Positions 19,809 through 27,000 of a stretch of DNA of 64,000 nt are shown here, in pieces. The notes below the pieces were generated by a model. It ran no database searches. It was not told where the DNA came from and saw nothing but the letters and a program-made list of their open reading frames with translations. Numbering within the stretch: position 1 is the first letter of the stretch; every line of letters starts with the position of its first letter. The DNA is from Bradyrhizobium sp. CCGB12 (GTDB taxonomy: Bacteria; Pseudomonadota; Alphaproteobacteria; Rhizobiales; Xanthobacteraceae). The stretch is taken from NCBI RefSeq assembly GCF_024199845.1, contig NZ_JANADO010000001.1:372001-436000 (forward strand), written 5' to 3'. Both the position numbers and the translations under genes were made by a program.

Positions 19809-21086
19809 TCACATCATCCCCCTCTCTTCCTCCTCCGCCTGCTCGATCAGCGCCTCGCTCACCACCACTTCGCGGCGGGGAACGACGAAGATCATCATGC
19901 AGGCGCAGAGCAGTGAGATGGCGAGGACCGCGGAGGTGAGCGGCAGCGTGGTGGCGGAGTGGCCGCCGAGATAGGCGCCGAATTGCGACATCAGCGCGCC
20001 GATGCCCTGCTGCAGGAAGCCCATCGCCCCCGACGCGGTGCCGGCCGCTTCGGGGCGGATACTGATGGCGCCGGCTGCGGAATTCGCCATCACGAAGGCA
20101 TTGCCGACCATCACGATCATCTGCGTGCCGAACAGCCAGGCCGGCGCTTCGTTCCACCCGGTAAAGCTCCAGAGCAGGTTCAACAGGCTGCCGGCGAGCT
20201 GCAGGCCGAGCCCGAACCAGATCAGCTTCTCCAGCGAGTGCCTGGGCGCAAAGCGCACGCAGAGCAGGTTGCCGACGAGATACGCAAAACCCGTCGTCGC
20301 AAACCACGCGCCGTATTCGGCGCTGGTCCGGCCCATCTGCGTCACCACGATATAGGGGCCGCCGCCGGCAAAGGTGAAGATGATCTGCGACGCCAGCACC
20401 TGGCACATCACGTAGCCGATGAAGGCGCGGCTCTTGATCAGGGTGCCGACATCGCTGCGAAAGCCGCCGCTGCCGACGGCGCGATCGCGGCGCGTCTCGG
20501 GCAGCGCGATTGCGATGCCGACGGCGACGACGATCGCAGCGATCGTGACGGCGTAGAAGATGGCGCGCCAGCCGAACGCAGTCTCGATCAGGCCGCCGGT
20601 GAGCGGCGACACCATCTGGCCGATCATCAGCGCGGCGACCACGAGGCTGATCATGGAGGCGACGCGGTCGCGCTCGTAGATGTCGCGGATAATCGCGCGG
20701 CTCACCACCATGCCGGAGGCGCCGCCGAGCGCCTGGAAGAAGCGCGCTGCGATCAGTTGCGGCAGGGTCTCTGCGAAGATGCAGGCGACGCTCGCCGCGA
20801 CCATCAACGCGAGGCCGCCGAGCAGCACGGGGCGGCGGCCGAATTTGTCCGACAGCGGTCCCATGATCAGCTGCGACAGCGCGATGCCGACCATGTAGAG
20901 CGACACCGTCATCTGCGCGATCGAGATGTCGCGCCCGAACGTCGTCGCCAGCACCGGCAGCGCCGGAACCAGGATGTAGAGCGAGATCGGCGCGATCCCG
21001 GTCATGACGACCAGCAGCAGCAACACCAGGCGCGACGTCGCGATGTTGGTGGCCGCTTCCGGCGGCTTGCTGATCATGCCGTGCAT
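19809..21086 (-). CDS. MFS multidrug efflux transporter, Bcr/CflA type
   Basis: This is a proton-driven drug exporter of the inner membrane. The 425-aa protein has about twelve hydrophobic segments, MFS motif A as GPLSDKFGRRPVLLGG near residue 75, and the drug:H+ antiporter features of the Bcr/CflA group (GASGMVVSRAIIRD; SPLTGGLI). The frame is open to 21164, but the ATG at 21086 (MHGMISKPPE) is preferred because the upstream stretch lacks a membrane-protein N-terminus. The substrate cannot be read from sequence. Confidence 0.88.
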   Translation of the reverse strand: MHGMISKPPEAATNIATSRLVLLLLVVMTGIAPISLYILVPALPVLATTFGRDISIAQMTVSLYMVGIALSQLIMGPLSDKFGRRPVLLGGLALMVAASVACIFAETLPQLIAARFFQALGGASGMVVSRAIIRDIYERDRVASMISLVVAALMIGQMVSPLTGGLIETAFGWRAIFYAVTIAAIVVAVGIAIALPETRRDRAVGSGGFRSDVGTLIKSRAFIGYVMCQVLASQIIFTFAGGGPYIVVTQMGRTSAEYGAWFATTGFAYLVGNLLCVRFAPRHSLEKLIWFGLGLQLAGSLLNLLWSFTGWNEAPAWLFGTQMIVMVGNAFVMANSAAGAISIRPEAAGTASGAMGFLQQGIGALMSQFGAYLGGHSATTLPLTSAVLAISLLCACMMIFVVPRREVVVSEALIEQAEEEERGMM

Positions 21087-21238
21087 ACGTGTCCGTCTTT
21101 CGAATTCGAATCGACTGTAGCGCGCTCGCGCAAGACGGATATCGGCGTTTCGGAATGCGGCCATACGGATTCTGGGACGGTTATGATGAGGGCGCGATGA
21201 CGACCGATTGGGCGCGTTGCTCGTGCGGCATCACAGGC

Positions 21239-21339
21239 GTCATTCCCCGAGAAAGCGGGGAATCCAGTACGCCGCGGCCTATCCGGATACGTTTGCTGTC
21301 TCTGGAATACTGGATGCCCCGCTTTCGCGGGGCATGACG
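21239..21339. repeat. palindromic extragenic repeat, family E
   Basis: GTCATTCCCCGAGAAAGCGGGGAATCCAGTA at the left pairs with TACTGGATGCCCCGCTTTCGCGGGGCATGAC at the right, about 101 bp, upstream of the efflux gene and downstream of the aminopeptidase gene. No gene is inside it. Confidence 0.8.
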
Positions 21340-21403
21340 GCGGTGGTGAAGGAAAGAGCTTTGCGCAAAGTGCGTAGCGCCATGCGCCTCGGGAACGACG
21401 ACC

Positions 21404-23233
21404 TTACGCCTTCAGCTCCGCCGTGGCCTGATCGAGCCAGGCCTTGGTCGCCTCGTCCAGCACCGGCCGCACCTCGGCCCTCACCCGCGCATGGTACGCA
21501 TTCAGCCAGTCGAGCTCATCGCGGCTCAGCATCGCGACATCGATCAGCCGGCAGTCGATCGGGGCCAAGGTCAGCGTCTCGAACGCGTTCATCGGCTTCT
21601 CGGCACCCTTGATGTCGGCGGCGACGACCAGCTCGAGGTTCTCGATGCGGATGCCGAAGCCGTCGGTCTTGTAGTAGCCGGGCTCGTTGGACAGGATCAT
21701 GCCGCGCTTCAGCGGCGTGGTGCCGAGCTTCGAGATCCGCGCCGGCCCTTCATGCACGGAGAGATAGCTGCCGACGCCATGGCCGGTGCCATGCTCGAAA
21801 TCGACGCCGGCGGCCCACAGATATTGCCGCGCCAGCGTGTCGAGCTGCGCACCGGTGGTGCCGTCGGGGAAGACCGCGCGCGCGATCGCGATATGGCCGC
21901 GCAGCACACGCGTGAAGCGGTCGCGCATCTCACCCGTCGGCTCACCCACGGCCATGGTGCGGGTGACGTCGGTGGTGCCGTCTTCGTATTGCGCGCCGGA
22001 ATCGATCAGCAGCAGGTCGCCGGGTGCGATCCGCCGGTTGCTCTTGCGGGTGACGCGGTAATGCACGATGGCGCCGTTCGGGCCCGTGCCCGATATGGTC
22101 GGGAACGAGACGTCCTTGAGCGCGCCGGTGTCGCGGCGGAATGTCTCCAGCGCCTCGACGGCGTCGATTTCGGTGAGCTTGCCGCTTGCGGCCTCGCGAT
22201 CGATGAAGGCGAGGAAGCGTGCCAGCGCCACGGCGTCGCGCCGGTGCGCAGTCTGCGTGCCCGCGATCTCGCTCGCGTTCTTGACCGCTTTCAGCAGCGC
22301 AATCGGATCGCTGCCGCGCACCGGCTTGCCGCCGGCGCCGGCGATCAGCCGGCTCAGGGCGTCGGCTGCGGTGGCATTGTCGAGCGCGATTGCGGCGCCG
22401 CTCTTGGCCAGCGCCATCAGCGTCGGCGCCATCGCATCGGGCTCGCGCACGTCGGCGGACTGTTCGAGATGGTCGCGCGTGAGGTTGGAGAGCTTGCGGT
22501 GGTCGATGAAGATCGTCGGCCGTCCCTGCTTCGGCACCAGCGCGTAGGACAGCGGCAGCGGCGTATGGGCGACGTCGGCACCGCGGATGTTGAAGGTCCA
22601 GGCCACAGCATGGCTATCCGAGACCACCAGCGCATCGACGCCGAGCTTGGCGATTTCGCCTTGGACCTGCGTCACCTTGTCGGCCTCGGTGAGGCCGGCA
22701 TGTTGCATTCCGTGCACGGTCACCGGCGCGAGAGGAGGCTGCGGCCGGTCCTGCCAGATTGCGTCGACCGGATTGCTGTCGATGGCGACCAATTCGGCGC
22801 CGGCCTTGGTGCAGGCGGCCGCGAGGCGCTCGGCTGCCGAAGAAGTGTGCAGCCACGGATCAAATCCGAGGCGGTCGCCGGCCTTCAGGTGTGCCGACAC
22901 CCAGCTCTCCGGCGGCGGATCGATCAGCGATTCCACTGCCCATGCCTTCGCATCGACCTGCTTGGCGGCCTGAAGCGTATAGCGGCCGTCGACGAAAATC
23001 GCGGCCTCCTTTGTCAGCACCACCGCCAATCCAGCCGATCCAGTGAAGCCGGTCAGCCAGGCAAGCCGCTCTTCCGATGGCGGGACATATTCATTCTGCT
23101 GCTGATCGGCGCGTGGAATCACGAACCCGGTCAGCTTGCGGCGGGCAAGTTCTTCGCGAAGCGCAGCGAGGCGCGCCGTCAATGCGACGCCGGCCTCGGG
23201 CTCCTCGAATGTCTGGAAGTGTGCTTCGAACAT
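21404..23233 (-). CDS. aminopeptidase P family protein (M24B Xaa-Pro aminopeptidase)
   Basis: This cytoplasmic metallopeptidase removes N-terminal residues preceding proline. The 609-aa, three-domain form has two creatinase-N-type domains followed by the pita-bread catalytic domain. Metal ligands can be placed: Asp in LIDSGAQYEDGTTDVTRT (two Asp), His in GTGHGVGSYLSVHEGP, Glu in LSNEPGYY and Glu in IRIENLEL. The length matches eukaryotic-like long APP, a common alphaproteobacterial form. Confidence 0.93.
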   Translation of the reverse strand: MFEAHFQTFEEPEAGVALTARLAALREELARRKLTGFVIPRADQQQNEYVPPSEERLAWLTGFTGSAGLAVVLTKEAAIFVDGRYTLQAAKQVDAKAWAVESLIDPPPESWVSAHLKAGDRLGFDPWLHTSSAAERLAAACTKAGAELVAIDSNPVDAIWQDRPQPPLAPVTVHGMQHAGLTEADKVTQVQGEIAKLGVDALVVSDSHAVAWTFNIRGADVAHTPLPLSYALVPKQGRPTIFIDHRKLSNLTRDHLEQSADVREPDAMAPTLMALAKSGAAIALDNATAADALSRLIAGAGGKPVRGSDPIALLKAVKNASEIAGTQTAHRRDAVALARFLAFIDREAASGKLTEIDAVEALETFRRDTGALKDVSFPTISGTGPNGAIVHYRVTRKSNRRIAPGDLLLIDSGAQYEDGTTDVTRTMAVGEPTGEMRDRFTRVLRGHIAIARAVFPDGTTGAQLDTLARQYLWAAGVDFEHGTGHGVGSYLSVHEGPARISKLGTTPLKRGMILSNEPGYYKTDGFGIRIENLELVVAADIKGAEKPMNAFETLTLAPIDCRLIDVAMLSRDELDWLNAYHARVRAEVRPVLDEATKAWLDQATAELKA

Positions 23234-23411
23234 GGGGGATCACTTTAGGATCATGGGGATCAGTCCGCAATCTAGACGCATTTGCGGCGCATCGACTGTG
23301 CTTGAAATAGTTCCGTTCGAGTTGAGTGGAGTAAGGGTGGGCAGTTGCGCTTCGTCCGGATGACAGGGAAATTCGAGCAAGTGGTTTTACTCAACGGCGA
23401 GGGGACACACG

Positions 23412-23588
23412 ATGCCATCATTCACGTTTGAGAAGATATCGCCGCCGGTGCGCCGCGGCCCGACTGCGTTGCCGAAGAAGCCGCGTGGCCTCATCAGCCA
23501 GATGATCGACCGTTTCGCCGCGCGTCGCGCGAGGCGGAGGTTGCCGGATGAGCGCGCGATACGCCGGGACGAGAAGCCGGCGAAGTAG
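23412..23588 (+). CDS. small basic hypothetical protein, 58 aa
   Basis: This frame is too short to be prominent but is supported by a GGCGAGGGGA Shine-Dalgarno-like stretch 8-13 bp before the ATG. The product (MPSFTFEKISPPVRRG start) is very Arg/Lys rich toward the C-terminus (RFAARRARRRLPDERAIRR). I recall no function; small proteins beginning with a similar phrase exist in Bradyrhizobium relatives, but that is memory and not a search. Confidence 0.55.
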   Translation: MPSFTFEKISPPVRRGPTALPKKPRGLISQMIDRFAARRARRRLPDERAIRRDEKPAK

Positions 23589-23606
23589 GACGGCGAGCGC
23601 AATTCC

Positions 23607-23698
23607 GTAGGGTGTGCAAAGGCGCAAAGCGCCGTGCCCACCATCTTTCCACGATGGCGAACGATATGGTGGGCACGCTGCGCTTTGCCCACCCTACG
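23607..23698. repeat. palindromic extragenic repeat, family F (GTAGGGTG...CACCCTAC)
   Basis: GTAGGGTGTGCAAAGGCGC...GTGCCCACCAT pairs with ATGGTGGGCACGCTGCGCTTTGCCCACCCTAC, about 92 bp. It separates the small basic protein gene from prmA, whose stop lies just beyond it. Confidence 0.85.
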
Positions 23699-23711
23699 GT
23701 AGCTTCGCCAC

Positions 23712-24599
23712 TCACGACAGCTTCCGCAACAGCAGGCTGCTCCACCCCTCGATTCGCAGATGCCGCACTGGCACGAGACCGCGGGCGCGGTATGCGGCGA
23801 TGACGGCGGGGGCCTGATGCGTCAACAGGCCGGAGAGGATCACGCGCCCGCCGGGGGCGAGGTGCCGCGCCATCGGCCCAGCCAATTGCCTTAACGGGTT
23901 GGCAAGGATGTTGGCCAGCACTAGGTCGAACGGACCGCATTTGCCGAAATCCGGCGCGGCGAAGCCGGTGGCGCAGATCACCCGCACATCGTTACCAACT
24001 TCATTCAGCATCGCGTTCTCGGCCGCCACCCGCACCGACGGCGGGTCGATGTCGGAGGCGAGCACGGCGCGATGCAGCGCCTTGGCCGCGGCTATCGCCA
24101 GCACGCCGGTCCCGGTGCCGAGGTCGAGCAGGTTCCTCGGGCGGGAACTCTTCAGGACATGGTCAAGCAGCAGTAAACAGCCGCGCGTGGTGCCGTGATG
24201 GCCGGTACCGAAGGCGAGTGCCGCTTCGATCTCGATCTTGAGCTTGTTCGGCGCGACCCGGTCGCGGTCGTGGCTGCCATGCACGACGAAGCGGCCGGCG
24301 GGGACCGGGACGAGGTCTTCCAGGCTGGCCTTGACCCAGTCCTTGGCCTCGACCGTGTCGAAGGTCAGCGTATCGGCAATCTCATTTCCTGCCGAATTTA
24401 CAACGAGTTCGCGCAGCAGCGCCTGGTCCGGCGCCTCGGCGAAATGCAGCGTGACGTCCCATTGTCCGTCCGGCCGCTCAAAGGCCGCGACGGCCGCATC
24501 GCCCTCGAAATACACTTCGGTCAGCAGGTCGACAACGCGCTTCGCGGCCGCCTCACTGCCAATCGAGAAGCTGGCGCGATGGGTAGGGGAGGGCTGCAT
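23712..24599 (-). CDS. prmA: ribosomal protein L11 methyltransferase (PrmA)
   Basis: PrmA trimethylates ribosomal protein L11 using S-adenosylmethionine. The 295-aa protein shows the family sequence FGTGHHGTTRGCL near residue 131, SAM motif I LDLGTGTGVLAIAA near residue 158, and the catalytic NILANPLRQLA motif near residue 225. The start at 24599 places the N-terminal substrate-binding domain at normal length. Confidence 0.95.
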   Translation of the reverse strand: MQPSPTHRASFSIGSEAAAKRVVDLLTEVYFEGDAAVAAFERPDGQWDVTLHFAEAPDQALLRELVVNSAGNEIADTLTFDTVEAKDWVKASLEDLVPVPAGRFVVHGSHDRDRVAPNKLKIEIEAALAFGTGHHGTTRGCLLLLDHVLKSSRPRNLLDLGTGTGVLAIAAAKALHRAVLASDIDPPSVRVAAENAMLNEVGNDVRVICATGFAAPDFGKCGPFDLVLANILANPLRQLAGPMARHLAPGGRVILSGLLTHQAPAVIAAYRARGLVPVRHLRIEGWSSLLLRKLS

Positions 24600-24624
24600 T
24601 CCAGAGTTCCGTCGGGTTCAATTT

Positions 24625-24642
24625 TTGGAACTTTTGTTCCAA
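24625..24642. promoter_or_regulatory. perfect inverted repeat TTGGAAC-N4-GTTCCAA upstream of prmA
   Basis: A 7-bp perfect dyad with a TTTT spacer lies 26 bp upstream of the prmA start and 112 bp upstream of the pilin start, in the divergent region. A further GGTTCCAAG half-site lies near 24660. It is a candidate operator; the regulator is unknown. Confidence 0.4.
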
Positions 24643-24753
24643 TTTTCAGCACAAGTTGCGGTTCCAAGATTAACCCGGCCGAAGGTTCCATGCCGTAGAT
24701 TTCCGGATGTTTGGCGCGGCCAACACAGCTTGAAATGGAAACGGAGGCAAGTC

Positions 24754-24918
24754 TTGAAGCGCATGGTTTCGAAGTTCTGGTCAGACGAATCAGGTGCAAC
24801 TGCGATCGAATACGGTCTGATTGCAGCCGGCATCGCTCTGGCGATCATCACCGTGGTGAACAGCCTGGGCACCAGTTTGAATGACAAGTTTGGTTCGATT
24901 AGCACCTCTTTGAAGTAA
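24754..24918 (+). CDS. Flp/Fap-type pilin subunit with TTG start
   Basis: This is a major pilin of the Tad/Flp class: a 54-aa precursor with the prepilin processing region DESGATAIEYGLIAAGIA. The Gly before the hydrophobic helix and the Glu-Tyr pair at +5/+6 are the Flp hallmark. A GGAGG Shine-Dalgarno at 24743-24747 lies 6 bp before TTG 24754, which decides the start over ATG 24763. No tad/cpa assembly genes are in the window, so it would be exported by machinery encoded elsewhere. Confidence 0.92.
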   Translation: MKRMVSKFWSDESGATAIEYGLIAAGIALAIITVVNSLGTSLNDKFGSISTSLK

Positions 24919-24977
24919 TTTCCGCCTTCCATTTCCCAGCGGGGGCTGATTTTCTTCTTAGATTGTTTCCCGATCAC

Positions 24978-25019
24978 CGCCCGCTAGGGAATTGCCCCCT
25001 GGCGGGCGAGGTCGTTTTT
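24978..25019 (+). terminator. terminator-like hairpin after the pilin gene
   Basis: A stem of about 12 bp, CGCCCGCTAGGG (24978-24989) with CCCTGGCGGGCG (24997-25008, one G-T pair), has a 7-nt loop and is followed six bases later by TTTTT. It lies 60 bp after the pilin stop. Confidence 0.65.
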
Positions 25020-25029
25020 GCTGTGTGAT

Positions 25030-25220
25030 TCTCAGGTGCTCTCCACAGGCTGTCCGCACCTTGTCACCACGTCATCCGCGGCTTTTCCCTCAATTGCCCC
25101 TGTGGTTCTCCACTGCCTTTCCCCAGGCTTGTCCACTCGACTGTCCGCGCGCATCCTCTTCCTGATCCCGTGTATCTCGACAGGCCTGTCCACAGCCCAT
25201 CCCCAGACCTATCCACGGCT
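25030..25220. other. region rich in TCCAC words between convergent genes
   Basis: Between the pilin terminator and the convergent flavoprotein gene (extending over its 3' end) there are about eight to ten words of the form TNTCCNC, for example CTCTCCACAG, TTGTCCACTC, CTGTCCACAG and CTATCCACGG. Each resembles, with one to three mismatches, the DnaA box TTATCCACA. No gene is seen. The function, if any, is not shown. Confidence 0.35.
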
Positions 25221-26819
25221 TCCGAACAGCGAGCGGTGATCCCTCAGGATCGCCTGCGCCGCGTTGTGGCCGGGGGCGCCGGTGACGCCGCCACCGGGGT
25301 GGGCGCCGGAGCCGCAATGGTAGAGGCCCTTAAGGGGCCCGCGATAGTCGGCATGGCCCAGCATCGGCCGCGCCGAGAACAGCTGGTTCAACGTCAGCGC
25401 GCCGTGGAAGATGTCTCCACCCAAAAGGCCGAACTGCCGTTCGAGATCGAGCGGCGAAAGGATCTGGCGGCCGAGCACGCTCGCCGCAAAGCCCGGGGCA
25501 TATTTATCCACCGTCGCGATCATGAGATCGGCGACCTCCTCGCGGTGGTCGTCCCACGACCTTCCATCGGGAAGCTCCGGCGCGACGTGCTGGCAGAACA
25601 AGCTCGCGACATGTTTGCCTTCCGGCGCCAGCGTATCGTCGAGCGTCGAGGGGATCAGCATCTCGACGACGGGTGAGCGGCTCCAGCCCAGCGCGCGCGC
25701 GTCGAGATAGGCGCGGTCCATGTAGCCGAGATCAGGTGCCAGGATGATGCCGGAGGTGAGGTGATCGCCATCGCCAGGCAGCGCCGTGAAGGAGGGCAGG
25801 CGATCCAGGGCCACGTTCATGCGGAAGGTGCCGGAGCCGTTCTTCCAGTGGCGCATGCGCGTGAGGAAGTCGTGGGGCAGGGCATCGGTATTGACCAGCT
25901 TCGTATAGAGCAGCTTCGGATTGACGTTTGCCGCAACATATCTGGCGCGGATGACCGTGCCATTGTCCAGCACGACGCCGACGGCGCGATCGCGCTCGAC
26001 GATGATCTCGCGCACGCCAGCATCCGTGTCGATCGCAACGCCATGATCCCGCGCCATGCGCGCCATGGCCTGCGTGATCGCGCCCATGCCGCCGACGGCG
26101 TGGCCCCAGACACCCTTCTTGCCGTTCACCTCGCCGAAGGCGTGATGCAGCATCACATAGGCCGAGCCCGCGGCGTAGGGGCTGGCATAGTTGCCGACAA
26201 TGGCGTCGAAGCCGAACAGCGCCTTGACCAGATCATGCTCGAAGCGCTCGTCCAGCATCTCGCCGGCCGAGCGGGTGAAGAGGTCGAGCAGGCTGCGACT
26301 TTGCTCCAGGGTGAGACCGCGCAGGATATTGGCGCTCTGGAACGCGTTCACGGCCTCGCGGATCGCAGCCGTGCCAAAGCCGTCGAGCAGGTTGGGCGGC
26401 GCGCGCAGCACGAACTGGCGCAGCACGTCTGCAATGTCCTCGAGCTCGCGTGAAAATCCGTCGAGCGCGTCTGCATCATGCGCGCTCAGCCGTGCGACTG
26501 ATTCTTTCGTCCGTCCCTCGCCGGTGAGCAGATAGCTGCCGTCCGGCGCGGGCAGAAAATTCTGCGCGCGCCGCTCGACGATCCGCAGCCCGTGTTCGGC
26601 AAGCTTGAGGTCGCGGATCACCTGCGGATTGAGCAGGCTCACGGTATAGGCCGCGACTGAGTTGCGGAAGCCGGGGTGAAACTCCTCCGTGACCGCGGCG
26701 CCGCCGACGACCTTGCGGCGCTCGACCACCCGGACGCGCAGTCCCGCCATCGCGAGATAGGCAGCGCAGGTGAGGCCGTTATGGCCAGCGCCGATGATGA
26801 CGACGTCGGTTTCGCTCAT
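25209..26819 (-). CDS. FAD-dependent oxidoreductase of the phytoene dehydrogenase/PYROXD2-like family
   Basis: The 536-aa protein has an N-terminal dinucleotide fold VVIIGAGHNGLTCAAYLA (residues ~6-23) with the downstream Glu-Arg and GGAAVTEE motif typical of the phytoene desaturase superfamily. The C-terminal FAD motif is GLYHCGSGAHPGGGVTGAPG near residue 500. Similar proteins are annotated as NAD(P)/FAD-dependent oxidoreductases; no carotenoid genes are nearby, so a carotenoid role is not supported. The substrate is unknown. Confidence 0.88.
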   Translation of the reverse strand: MSETDVVIIGAGHNGLTCAAYLAMAGLRVRVVERRKVVGGAAVTEEFHPGFRNSVAAYTVSLLNPQVIRDLKLAEHGLRIVERRAQNFLPAPDGSYLLTGEGRTKESVARLSAHDADALDGFSRELEDIADVLRQFVLRAPPNLLDGFGTAAIREAVNAFQSANILRGLTLEQSRSLLDLFTRSAGEMLDERFEHDLVKALFGFDAIVGNYASPYAAGSAYVMLHHAFGEVNGKKGVWGHAVGGMGAITQAMARMARDHGVAIDTDAGVREIIVERDRAVGVVLDNGTVIRARYVAANVNPKLLYTKLVNTDALPHDFLTRMRHWKNGSGTFRMNVALDRLPSFTALPGDGDHLTSGIILAPDLGYMDRAYLDARALGWSRSPVVEMLIPSTLDDTLAPEGKHVASLFCQHVAPELPDGRSWDDHREEVADLMIATVDKYAPGFAASVLGRQILSPLDLERQFGLLGGDIFHGALTLNQLFSARPMLGHADYRGPLKGLYHCGSGAHPGGGVTGAPGHNAAQAILRDHRSLFGSRG

Positions 26820-27000
26820 GATGATGACTTCAATGTTCCACGGTCGTTTCGGGATGGCTCGAAGGACCGGCCTTACAATGATATCTGTATATCAAGCATT
26901 CCTCGCCGCAACATCACGAGAGCCTTTATTGCCCGTTCAGGCGCGGTGTGCTCCATTGCGCGCGGTCCGGCGCCCGCCGGGGCTTTGAGCCGGAGCTTCC

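Noticed and set aside
19959..21200. 413-aa plus-strand frame opposite the efflux gene
   Set aside because: Arg/Asp/His-rich shadow sequence without domain motifs; the minus strand encodes a clear 12-helix transporter.
21491..23248. 585-aa plus-strand frame opposite the aminopeptidase
   Set aside because: Mirror frame of a well-supported metallopeptidase gene; no motifs.
25030..25220. Chromosome origin (oriC)
   Set aside because: The DnaA-like words are imperfect, there is no AT-rich unwinding element or dnaA/hemE/repeat context, and it lies between convergent genes.
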